Assembly: GCA_018661145.1 (NCBI GenBank)
Contig: JABJIU010000107.1
Coordinates: 1 to 13,937, forward strand
Reading direction: 5' to 3'
From: Pseudomonadota bacterium
GTDB taxonomy: Bacteria > Pseudomonadota > Gammaproteobacteria > Arenicellales > UBA868
Length of the DNA: 13,937 nt
Every line of letters begins with the position of its first letter. Positions within the stretch are counted from its first letter, which is position 1. Position numbers and translations under genes: made by a program. The notes under the pieces are model-generated. The model ran no database searches. It was given only the letters and a program-made list of their open reading frames with translations, and was not told where the DNA came from. Below, piece by piece: positions 1 through 7,070 of this stretch.

Positions 1-111
1 GTGACCCTGTCGGTCGGGGCACGTACGGTCAAAACGTTGACAGACTAAACATGTAGTCGCCGGTGTGTGGCGGATTTACGGACGCGGGTTCGATTCCCGC
101 CGCCTCCACCA
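1..111 (+). ncRNA. ssrA: tmRNA (transfer-messenger RNA), 3' end, partial
   Basis: This is the last part of tmRNA, the RNA that rescues stalled ribosomes with SmpB and tags the unfinished protein. The tRNA-like end is clear: T-arm stem GCGGG (84-88), loop TTCGATT (89-95), stem CCCGC (96-100), acceptor strand CGCCTCC (101-107), discriminator A and encoded CCA (109-111). Upstream, the GACAGACTAAACATGTAG segment matches the conserved linker before the tRNA-like domain in gammaproteobacterial tmRNAs. The 5' half and the tag-peptide reading frame lie outside the window. No hairpin terminator is visible in the 52 bases before the next gene. The 3' end is duplicated at 2322-2347, which suggests the gene served as an integration site. 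Confidence 0.93.
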
Positions 112-119
112 TTTTCTTG
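94..119 (+). repeat. att-like direct repeat, left copy (ssrA 3' end)
   Basis: This segment runs from the end of the T-loop through CCA and eight bases beyond. It matches 2322-2347 at 24 of 26 positions: a 15-base identical block ending in CCTCCACCA (97-111), one mismatch, then TTTCTTG. A short direct repeat covering a tRNA or tmRNA 3' end is the usual footprint of tyrosine-recombinase integration. This copy completes the intact tmRNA. Confidence 0.7.
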
Positions 120-2339
120 CCCTATGCTGCCCAATCGACTGAAGAGCACTGACTTCTCCTTCAATGCCTCAACTTGATCCCCTGTTTCAACCACTGACGA
201 TCAATGGCCTCGTTATAAAAAACCGGTTCCTGAGCACCAGCCATGCACCCGGTTATACCCTGCAGGGCAACATCACTGAGCGGTATATCCACTACGAGGC
301 CGAAAAAGCTAAAGGTGGCGTTGGTCTGTTGCAATTTGGCGGTGCTACCTCTGTCGCGGTCGAGGGTTCTTACCACTACGGCCAGATCAACGGTTCTGTG
401 GATGACATCATTCCGCAATATCGACGCATTGCCGGGGCCATCCATGCGCATGGAGCGGTGTGTACCATTCAACTCCGACACGGCGGCCGGCAAGAACGCT
501 GGGACCACGATCAGTGGCTACCAGCTTTTTCTCCTTCGACCACCCGCGAGCTCAATTTTGGTGTTTTTGCCGCGGAGATGGAAGATCATGACATCGCCCG
601 GGCCCAACGGGACTTTGTTGCCGCGGTGCGACGAGCCCGAGACGGGGACATTGATGGAGTGGAAATCGCCTGCCAGTCTGGTGCGCTAATTGAGCAGTTC
701 TGGTCACCAGCGATGAACTACCGAACCGACCGATATGGTGGCTCTTTGGAGAACCGAATGCGCTTTGGTCTGGAGGTGCTTGAAGCGGTTCGCCAGGACA
801 TCGGCGAAGACTACGTCGTTGGCATTCGTATGTCGGGTGACGAGATGCTACGTGGCGGTCTGAACCAGGACGACTGCATCGCCATCGCTAAAATCTATGC
901 CAGCAGCGGCCTGATCGACTTTATCAGTGTAGTCGGCGCACAACCGACCGACACCCTGTCCGTCGCTAAGATCTGGCCGACTATGTGGGTACCCACAGCC
1001 GCTTACCTGCCGCTTGCAGGTGCAATCAAGGCCGTATCAGACGTACCGGTCTTTCATGCCACGCGAATCACCGATGCGGCTACCGCTGTCTACGCGGTCA
1101 GTGAAGGTCTGGTCGATATGGTTGGCATGACTCGGGCATTTATTGCCGATCCTTACCACGTCCACAAGCTCAAAGCGGGCGAGGAGCGGCACATACGCCC
1201 CTGCGTTGGTGTCGGGTACTGTGTAGATCGGGTAATTTCGGGCGCCGACGCACTATGCGTGCACAACGTTGCAACAAGCCGCGAACAACACTTGCCACAC
1301 ATCATCCGATCTGGACCTGGCAGGAAACGCAGAGTCGTTGTAGTTGGTGGCGGACCGGGCGGTCTAGAGGCTGCCCGCGTTTGTGCTTCGCGCGGGCACC
1401 AGGTAATCCTCTATGAAGCGACGGCTAACCTGGGTGGTCAGGTCGTCCTGGCGGCCAAAGCGACATGGCGTGCGGGCCTGATCGGAATCGCCACATGGCT
1501 GGCTGATCAGGTGGCCTTTCTGGGTGTTGATGTTCGCTGTAACCAGTTAGCCGATCAGAACACTGTACTCGAGAGCGACCCTGATGTCGTGATCATCGCG
1601 TCAGGAGGAATCCCCAACGTCGGTCGTTTCGAGGGTAATGGACTCTCGAACACAGTCTGGGATGTACTGGCAGGACATGTTGAATGTACCGGGCAAATCC
1701 TCATCGTCGATGAAAGCGGAGGTCACGCAGCGCTGTCTTGTGCGGAGTTTGCAGCAGATCATGGCGGGCAAGTCGAGATAATCAGTCCCGACAAGGTTCT
1801 AGGCACAGAGCTTGCACAGACCAACATGGGAGCCCACATGAATGAGCTCTTTAAACTGAAAGTACGGATCAGGGTAGATACGCGTCTTGAGAAACTCGAA
1901 CGCGAGGATAACGGCTTGACAGCCACCTTGGCCAATGTGTACACCGACCTCAACGAGAATCATCGATTTGACTTGGTGATAGGGGACCACGGCACCACCC
2001 CTAACTCAGATCTTTACTTCGTTCTGAAGCCGCTTTCCACCAACTTGGGCCAGCTTGACCTTGAAAGCCTTACCGCGGCCCGGTCACAGGCGCTGACACC
2101 AAACCCGGAAGGTCGTTTTAGCCTCTACCGCATTGGCGACGCCTGGGCGAGTCGCAATATCCATGCTGCCATGCTGGATGCCATGCGGCTCTGTCTGCAT
2201 CTTTGATAGCAACATTGTGTTTCTAAGGGTCAATGACCTGAATTAAATCGGAATCACAAGAGAAAGCAGTAAGCCAATTTGGCCTTTCATATACACTTCA
2301 AGCAGTTATAAATTGAGTCGGTTTCCGCCGCCTCCACCA
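112..2339. mobile_element. possible remnant of an ssrA-integrated element carrying one flavoenzyme gene
   Basis: The interval lies between two near-identical copies of the ssrA 3' end and holds a single complete gene (164-2206), followed by an AT-rich non-coding stretch (about 2207-2321) next to the right repeat. The layout fits a genomic island bounded by attL and attR. No integrase, excisionase or other mobility gene is present, so it would be either a deletion remnant or one module of a tandem array whose integrase lies elsewhere. That it is an element at all is inference from the repeats. A local duplication of the ssrA 3' end is the alternative. Confidence 0.4.
164..2206 (+). CDS. NADH:flavin oxidoreductase / N-demethylase, OYE-type barrel with Fe-S and FAD domains (DgcA-like)
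   Basis: The 680-residue protein has the three-part layout of the 2,4-dienoyl-CoA reductase / trimethylamine dehydrogenase / dimethylglycine-catabolism A family. An N-terminal FMN TIM barrel (about 1-340) includes the start-typical DPLFQPLTINGLVIKNRF and the family motif RTDRYGGSLENR (187-198). A short Fe-S linker follows (C347, C353, C365). Next is a dinucleotide-binding domain beginning VVVVGGGPGG (391-400), with GGQV after the second strand. The segment around IEQFWSPAMN and the CVGxGYC sequence suggest the branch that demethylates N-methylated amino acids such as dimethylglycine or stachydrine, rather than dienoyl-CoA reductase. That assignment is from memory and tentative. The Fe-S linker reads C-x5-C-x11-C, with Val350 where TMADH has its second cysteine, so the cluster is incomplete or differently ligated. 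The ATG start matches the family N-terminus but has no clear Shine-Dalgarno sequence. It lies 52 bases after ssrA with no obvious promoter. Confidence 0.85.
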   Translation: MPQLDPLFQPLTINGLVIKNRFLSTSHAPGYTLQGNITERYIHYEAEKAKGGVGLLQFGGATSVAVEGSYHYGQINGSVDDIIPQYRRIAGAIHAHGAVCTIQLRHGGRQERWDHDQWLPAFSPSTTRELNFGVFAAEMEDHDIARAQRDFVAAVRRARDGDIDGVEIACQSGALIEQFWSPAMNYRTDRYGGSLENRMRFGLEVLEAVRQDIGEDYVVGIRMSGDEMLRGGLNQDDCIAIAKIYASSGLIDFISVVGAQPTDTLSVAKIWPTMWVPTAAYLPLAGAIKAVSDVPVFHATRITDAATAVYAVSEGLVDMVGMTRAFIADPYHVHKLKAGEERHIRPCVGVGYCVDRVISGADALCVHNVATSREQHLPHIIRSGPGRKRRVVVVGGGPGGLEAARVCASRGHQVILYEATANLGGQVVLAAKATWRAGLIGIATWLADQVAFLGVDVRCNQLADQNTVLESDPDVVIIASGGIPNVGRFEGNGLSNTVWDVLAGHVECTGQILIVDESGGHAALSCAEFAADHGGQVEIISPDKVLGTELAQTNMGAHMNELFKLKVRIRVDTRLEKLEREDNGLTATLANVYTDLNENHRFDLVIGDHGTTPNSDLYFVLKPLSTNLGQLDLESLTAARSQALTPNPEGRFSLYRIGDAWASRNIHAAMLDAMRLCLHL

Positions 2340-2410
2340 ATTTCTTGTGAGACGCAGACGGTTGCCTTGCTTTAATTATCACCACCAGGGCGGAATGGGT
2401 AGCAATTTCC
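2207..2410. other. AT-rich intergenic segment containing the right att-like repeat
   Basis: The 204 bases between the two flavoprotein genes include an AT-rich stretch from about 2220 to 2320, the ssrA-like repeat at 2322-2347, and about 60 bases leading into the GMC gene. TCACAAG (2254-2260) is inverted as CTTGTGA (2344-2350) about 85 bases away, which could be a recombinase arm site or chance. I see no convincing terminator, and only a weak TTTAAT-type -10 candidate near 2371. Confidence 0.5.
2322..2347 (+). repeat. att-like direct repeat, right copy (orphan ssrA 3' end)
   Basis: This orphan copy of the tmRNA 3' end carries CCGCCGCCTCCACCA (2325-2339), then a mismatch, then TTTCTTG. It shares 24 of 26 bases with 94-119. 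No T-arm or upstream tmRNA structure precedes it, so it cannot be a functional RNA gene. It is best read as the displaced end of an integration site. Confidence 0.7.
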
Positions 2411-4039
2411 ATGCTGGCAGAGACCTTTGACTACATCATTGTCGGTGCAGGCAGTGCCGGCTGCGTAGTAGCAAGTCACCTGGCACGTGATCGGAATCAC
2501 AAGGTCTGTGTTCTCGAAGCAGGCCCAATGGACCGCAATCCCTACATCCACATTCCTGCGGGATTTGTGAAAACGGTTCACGATCCGCGAATCAACTGGT
2601 TGTATCAAACAGAACCCGGAGAATGGACTGGCGGTCGTAGGATTTCCCAGCCGCGCGGCAAAGTAGTTGGCGGCTCGGGTGCTATCAATGGCCACGTTTT
2701 CAACCGGGGCCAAGCTTGCGACTTCGATAGCTGGTTGAAACGGGGGAACTCCGGGTGGGGCTACACCGATCTGCTGCCATATTTCAAGCGTCTCGAGACT
2801 TATCATGGTACTGGGGATTCTGTGTTCCGAGGGAGCAACGGCCCCTTTCAGGTGACAGAATTGGATTGGCAACACCCACTGACCGATGCCTTTATCCAAT
2901 CTGCCAGGGAACTTGGCATTCCCGCGAATCCCGACTACAACGGCGCCAATCAGGCTGGGGTTTTTCCAGCTCAGCGCAGTATCTATCGTGGCTGGCGGTG
3001 CAGCCCAGCCCAGGCTTATCTCCACCCGGCGTTGAGCACCGGCAACATCGACCTCAGGCAAAATGCGCTCGCGACGAAGATCCTTTTTGATAACGGACGG
3101 GCAAAGGGACTGTGCTACCACCGCGGTGGTCGACAATTCAAAGTGGAGGCAACTCGGGAAATAATACTCTGCGGTGGGGTGTTCAATACACCCCAACTTC
3201 TCCAGCTCTCCGGCGTTGGGTCTTCTGAAACTCTGAACGATTTAGCTATACCTGTTGTCCATCATCTCCCCGGAGTCGGGCAGAACCTCCGCGACCACTG
3301 CTATATACCGGTAAGTGCGAGGGTCAGAAACATCAAATCTCTGAATGAACGAAGCCGGGGTATCCCGCTTTGCATGGAGGTCTTGAAATATGTTTTTGGC
3401 CGGCGGGGCCTCCTGGCCTTGCAACCAAGTCTTTGTTATGTATCCTGGAAATCCCGCCCAGACCTCACCGACAACGACATTCAGATCGCTTACGCTCCAG
3501 CCAGCTATGATGCCAACCGGGATATGCAGCTAAACGACTATCCGGGCGTGACGTGCGCACCATGGCAACATGTTCCAAAGAGCAAAGGCGTGGTCCAGAT
3601 CTGCTCCAGAGACGCTCTTGAACCTCCGCGAATCCAACCCAACTATCTGCAAGAACCAACCGACCGGAAAGTGCTCCTCGCCGCGGCGAGGCTTTCCAGA
3701 GATATTCTCTCGGCCCGAGCATTTTCTGATTTTTTTGAAAGTGAGGATCAGCCTGGCAGCGAGGTAAACACCGATGATGAATGGTATGACTACATGCGTC
3801 AGAGTGTGAGCACGGGCTATCACCCTGTCGGAACCTGTAGGATGGCGCCCGTTTCCGATCCGACAGCGGTCGTCGACTCTGAACTGAAAGTGCACGGAAT
3901 TGAGGCCTTGCGGGTGGTGGACGCATCGGTAATGCCAAACATTCCGTCAGGCAACACTCATGCGTCAACATTAATGATTGCTGAAAAGGGTTCCGATATG
4001 ATCCTCGGCAAGCCACCTCTTCAAGCAACTGAACTTTAG
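2411..4039 (+). CDS. GMC-family FAD-dependent alcohol dehydrogenase (choline-dehydrogenase-like)
   Basis: This 542-residue flavoprotein belongs to the glucose-methanol-choline oxidoreductase family, whose members oxidise primary alcohols with FAD and pass electrons to quinones, carriers or oxygen. The FAD-binding motif IIVGAGSAGC starts at about residue 9, and the GMC signature around PRGKVVGGSGAING follows near residue 80. The C-terminal catalytic region has YHPVGTCRM with His471 as the likely base, and PSGNTHAST with His517. Many choline dehydrogenases have Asn at this second position, while aryl-alcohol oxidases have His, so a His/His pair is an allowed variant but argues against assuming choline. 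No signal peptide or membrane segment is evident. The ATG is preceded only by a weak purine stretch. The amine-rich neighbourhood hints at an amino-alcohol substrate, which is inference. It begins 63 bases after the right att-like repeat. Confidence 0.87.
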   Translation: MLAETFDYIIVGAGSAGCVVASHLARDRNHKVCVLEAGPMDRNPYIHIPAGFVKTVHDPRINWLYQTEPGEWTGGRRISQPRGKVVGGSGAINGHVFNRGQACDFDSWLKRGNSGWGYTDLLPYFKRLETYHGTGDSVFRGSNGPFQVTELDWQHPLTDAFIQSARELGIPANPDYNGANQAGVFPAQRSIYRGWRCSPAQAYLHPALSTGNIDLRQNALATKILFDNGRAKGLCYHRGGRQFKVEATREIILCGGVFNTPQLLQLSGVGSSETLNDLAIPVVHHLPGVGQNLRDHCYIPVSARVRNIKSLNERSRGIPLCMEVLKYVFGRRGLLALQPSLCYVSWKSRPDLTDNDIQIAYAPASYDANRDMQLNDYPGVTCAPWQHVPKSKGVVQICSRDALEPPRIQPNYLQEPTDRKVLLAAARLSRDILSARAFSDFFESEDQPGSEVNTDDEWYDYMRQSVSTGYHPVGTCRMAPVSDPTAVVDSELKVHGIEALRVVDASVMPNIPSGNTHASTLMIAEKGSDMILGKPPLQATEL

Positions 4040-4287
4040 ATTTTTCTTTGTAGAGCGATGGCCGTTCAAGCGATCACCTCTTGCCTATAAGGTCGTTACT
4101 TCTTCCTTTAACCAAGGCCGGAGTATATTAACCTCCACCAGACACTCCGCTCGGAGAGTTTGTCTTGCCAGTTGTCCAGGGTTATCCAGGCAACGAGTTA
4201 AACAGGGCGTTTGTTCGTATTGAAGGAAGTGATCGATTACCTGGAAATGACGCGGACTATATTGAGACAACAATCATAAGTACTGCT
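4040..4287. other. intergenic region before recQ
   Basis: The 248 bases between the GMC gene and the preferred recQ start show no RNA gene and no good terminator. They include CCTCCACCA at 4132-4140, a nine-base match to the ssrA 3' end, followed by a weak CTCC/GGAG hairpin at about 4145-4156. A TTG-initiated extension of recQ could run through 4165-4287, but it does not resemble RecQ. Confidence 0.4.
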
Positions 4288-6102
4288 ATGGCTGGTGAAA
4301 AATCGACTGGACCCGACAAGCTACTTCACTCAATCTTCGGATTCGACTCGTTCAGGCCTGGTCAAAAGGAGATTATTGACCACCTGTTGGACAAGTCCCA
4401 TGTGCTCGCTGTCATGCCGACAGGCTCGGGCAAATCGTTGTGCTACCAGGTTCCCCCACTTGTTCTGAACGAACGAACGATCGTCGTATCACCCCTTATG
4501 GCGCTCATGGATGATCAGGTTGCCGCTCTTCAGGATATAGGCGTTCCAGCCGATCGCATCCATTCCAATCGCACTCATGAAGACAACGGTGAAGCCTGGA
4601 ATCAGTTTAAGTCCCGTCAAACTTTTCTGCTCTATATGTCTCCAGAGATGTTGATGAGTCAAAAAATGCTGAATGCATTGCAAAGTGTTGAAACCGGAAT
4701 GTTCGTGATTGACGAAGCTCACTGTATCTCCAAGTGGGGTGCCAACTTCCGTCCTGATTATGAAGCCCTGTCCAAACTTAACGGGCTTTTCCCTCAATCG
4801 GTGATCGCAGCATTTACGGCGACCGCAGATGCTGCGACACAACAAGACATCATTCAGAAACTCACCAATAACAATTGCATAAAGTTCGTGCAGGGATTCG
4901 ATAGACCGAACCTACACCTGACTGTTAAGGCCAAGCTGAATTGGAAAACTCAACTTCTGGAATTTCTCGAAGACAAAAAAAACTCCTCAGGCATTGTTTA
5001 CTGTCTCTCACGGAAACAAACAGAAGAAGCCGCCGAATTCCTTCGCGCCGAGGGCTACAACGCTATTGCCTATCATGCCGGACTGGACAGTAAAACCCGG
5101 AGCGAACACCAGGACCGGTTCATGACGGAGCCCCACGCTGTCATGACAGCCACAATCGCGTTTGGAATGGGTATAGATAAACCAGACATACGATTTGTAG
5201 CGCACACCAACCTCCCGGGAAGCATGGAAGCCTACTATCAGGAGATAGGTCGGGCTGGACGAGATGGGGAGCCTGCTGAAACATTGTTGATTTACGGCTT
5301 GGATGATTTGTTTCAAAGACGCCGATTTATCGAAAAAGATGGGGAAGACCAGCACCACAAGCTGAGGGAGCACAAGCGACTGGACTCCCTGCTAGGGTAT
5401 TGTGAAGCGTCATCGTGCAGGCGAATCGCGTTACTCCACTACTTTAATGAAGAGATTGGACCCTGTGATAACTGCGACAATTGCATAAGCCCGCCTGCGT
5501 TGATTGATGGCACCGAACTGGCCCAAATGACCCTGTCTGCCATCTATAGAACGGGGCAATCGTTCGGTGCTGCGCACATCATCGATGTGTTGCGCGGTTC
5601 TCGATCAGAGAAAATCATGGAACGAAACCACGACCAGATCAAAACGTTCGGCATCTGTGCCGGGTACTCGAAACCTTACTTGCAGGGCTTCATCAGACAA
5701 CTGATAGCCGCCGGTCATGCCACTCTGAACATTAAGAAATTCGGTGGCCTGGAAATCTCAAAGAGCGGATTCATGCTTTTGAAAGGAGGGATCGAGTTCC
5801 AATTCAAGCAACCGTTGGAACCAGCGCCGAAAAGTAAATCTAGCCAAAGCTTAAAAAACAGCATTCCAGCACATATCTACAGTGGAGAGGATGCCGAACT
5901 ATTAGCTCGACTCAAACAAAAAAGATTATCACTGGCCCAAGATCAGGGTGTTCCGGCCTTCGTAATCTTTCCCGATACGGTTCTGTACCAAATGGTCGAA
6001 AGAAAACCCGCTAATAGGGACGAGTTTTTGAATTTATCTGGTGTAGGCCCTGCGAAGCTGGAAAACTATGGCGACAGCTTCCTTGCGGTGATCAACAACT
6101 AA
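4288..6102 (+). CDS. recQ: ATP-dependent DNA helicase RecQ
   Basis: RecQ is a 3'-5' superfamily 2 helicase acting in recombination and replication-fork repair. The 604-residue product (E. coli RecQ has about 609) shows every block: motif 0 FRPGQKEII (22-30), Walker A MPTGSGKS (43-50), VVSPLMALMDDQV, DEAH (142-145) followed by an aromatic-rich loop SKWGANFRPDY, motif III AFTATAD, motifs V and VI up to QEIGRAGRDG. The RQC zinc site is Cys377, Cys393, Cys396, Cys399. The C-terminal HRDC domain runs from about ELLARLKQKR to the end. I chose the ATG at 4288 because the family N-terminus aligns there. A TTG at 4165 in frame would add 41 residues of unrelated sequence. The gene is convergent with the methyltransferase gene, with 28 bases between the stops. 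It looks like a housekeeping gene unrelated to the amine genes. Confidence 0.93.
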   Translation: MAGEKSTGPDKLLHSIFGFDSFRPGQKEIIDHLLDKSHVLAVMPTGSGKSLCYQVPPLVLNERTIVVSPLMALMDDQVAALQDIGVPADRIHSNRTHEDNGEAWNQFKSRQTFLLYMSPEMLMSQKMLNALQSVETGMFVIDEAHCISKWGANFRPDYEALSKLNGLFPQSVIAAFTATADAATQQDIIQKLTNNNCIKFVQGFDRPNLHLTVKAKLNWKTQLLEFLEDKKNSSGIVYCLSRKQTEEAAEFLRAEGYNAIAYHAGLDSKTRSEHQDRFMTEPHAVMTATIAFGMGIDKPDIRFVAHTNLPGSMEAYYQEIGRAGRDGEPAETLLIYGLDDLFQRRRFIEKDGEDQHHKLREHKRLDSLLGYCEASSCRRIALLHYFNEEIGPCDNCDNCISPPALIDGTELAQMTLSAIYRTGQSFGAAHIIDVLRGSRSEKIMERNHDQIKTFGICAGYSKPYLQGFIRQLIAAGHATLNIKKFGGLEISKSGFMLLKGGIEFQFKQPLEPAPKSKSSQSLKNSIPAHIYSGEDAELLARLKQKRLSLAQDQGVPAFVIFPDTVLYQMVERKPANRDEFLNLSGVGPAKLENYGDSFLAVINN

Positions 6103-6130
6103 TCAACTAATTACTCTCTGGAGAAAAACA

Positions 6131-6916
6131 TTACGTTTTCCTTCGCGCGCGCAAAAGTGTGGGTCGATGTTCTCCACTATCTAGGACAACGATCATTTTG
6201 TCCCACACATCGATTTCCCGGATCAAAAACTCTTCGCCAACCTGGCCAAGCAATTCGTCATATAGCGGACCGGCCAAATTATCGCGCTCTACCCGGGCCT
6301 GGGTCCGGTACCACGTGTTTCGCTCTTCGAGCTCAATATCAACAAAGCCCGCCGCTTTAAAAGCCTTCTGATAAACCTCTGGCGCAGCCAGCCCGAAATC
6401 CAGCCCTTCTGCATCGATATATGCCTGCATCTGAACTGAGGGCTCCCCTTCGTAGCCGCACAACCAGTCGCTGGCGAGAAACCAACCGCCGGGAGATAGC
6501 AGTTGGTAGACATCGTTTGCCAGGCCGAACTTGTCGACAATATGAATAATAGAGTCTTTACTAAAGACGATATCGAAGCTCCCCGGCTCAAAAGGCAGGG
6601 GGCCGGGTTCAACTCGTTGAAAGTCACAAATAGCCGATACGTTGTTTCTTTCGGCAAGGTCCATTGCCCGGTCTACCAGATTCTCTTCGATATCGATGCC
6701 GGTTATGCTGCTCGGTTGCCTGGTGAGCGCGATGTGAACTGCCGCACCGCCAATTCCACAGCCGATATCGAGCACTCTGGCCTCGCTCAAGTCCTTGTTG
6801 TCCAGTACCCGATCCACTTCATCCGTACCACCGGGTGACATAAAGCCCTCGCCCCAAACGGCTTCCAGCAGAGAGATCATGCTCTCGTCATATTCGAGTT
6901 CCTCTGTCGCACCCAT
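6131..6916 (-). CDS. SAM-dependent N-methyltransferase, phosphoethanolamine-methyltransferase-like
   Basis: The 261-residue class I methyltransferase has SAM motif I VLDIGCGIGG (48-57) and the acidic end of strand 2 in GIDIEEN. The order and spacing resemble single-domain phosphoethanolamine N-methyltransferases such as the Plasmodium enzyme. Tyr9 in EYDESM, the SPGG segment (27-30), and KDSIIHI with Asp121 and His125 correspond to the Tyr/Asp/His catalytic group recalled for that family. By eye, the arginine and lysine that hold the phosphate of the phosphobase are not conserved: Glu occupies the Arg position after AYIDAE, and the C-terminal WDKM lacks the matching Lys. The substrate may therefore be an unphosphorylated amine such as sarcosine, dimethylglycine or another small amine. 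The ATG at 6916 is preferred over one at 6979 because of a strong Shine-Dalgarno sequence. It lies 154 bases downstream of the amine dehydrogenase on the same strand. Confidence 0.78.
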   Translation of the reverse strand: MGATEELEYDESMISLLEAVWGEGFMSPGGTDEVDRVLDNKDLSEARVLDIGCGIGGAAVHIALTRQPSSITGIDIEENLVDRAMDLAERNNVSAICDFQRVEPGPLPFEPGSFDIVFSKDSIIHIVDKFGLANDVYQLLSPGGWFLASDWLCGYEGEPSVQMQAYIDAEGLDFGLAAPEVYQKAFKAAGFVDIELEERNTWYRTQARVERDNLAGPLYDELLGQVGEEFLIREIDVWDKMIVVLDSGEHRPTLLRARRKT

Positions 6917-6920
6917 AGCT

Positions 6921-6928
6921 ATCTCCTC
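6921..6928 (-). promoter_or_regulatory. Shine-Dalgarno sequence fixing the methyltransferase start
   Basis: On the minus strand GAGGAGAT lies four bases before the ATG at 6916. This is the strongest ribosome binding site on the minus strand of the window and rules in the shorter start over the upstream in-frame ATG at 6979. Confidence 0.75.
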
Positions 6929-6994
6929 GTTTGATTTTTCTGTGTGCGCTGCTCGATTTCGTGATTTGTCAGCATACAAAGAGCGCTAACCAAC

Positions 6995-7025
6995 TCCAGG
7001 CTCCGGACTCTGTAAAACGCCTGGA
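6995..7025. repeat. 7-bp inverted repeat between the dehydrogenase and methyltransferase genes
   Basis: TCCAGGC (6995-7001) and GCCTGGA (7019-7025) are exact inverted copies separated by 17 bases, in the 154-base gap ahead of the methyltransferase. It could be an operator or an intercistronic RNA hairpin. There is no T-run, so a terminator is unlikely. Seven-base arms can arise by chance. Confidence 0.3.
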
Positions 7026-7070
7026 AACCTGGACTCAATGCAGCCAAATCAGCACGGCACCCCTTCTCAG

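Noticed and set aside
2322..2347. Second tmRNA or tRNA gene
   Set aside because: Only the acceptor 3' strand and CCA are present. No T-arm or 5' acceptor strand precedes it.
2247..2503. 14-base direct repeat ATCGGAATCACAAG at 2247-2260 and 2490-2503
   Set aside because: The second copy lies inside the GMC coding sequence. A single 14-base match in a 14-kb window is not far from chance, and no other structure supports it.
2372..3196. 274-residue open frame on the minus strand
   Set aside because: It is antisense to the GMC oxidoreductase, with no family features. It looks like a shadow of the GC-biased coding strand.
4165..4287. TTG-initiated 41-residue extension of RecQ
   Set aside because: The extra residues do not resemble RecQ N-termini, and the ATG at 4288 gives a family-length protein beginning where the homology starts.
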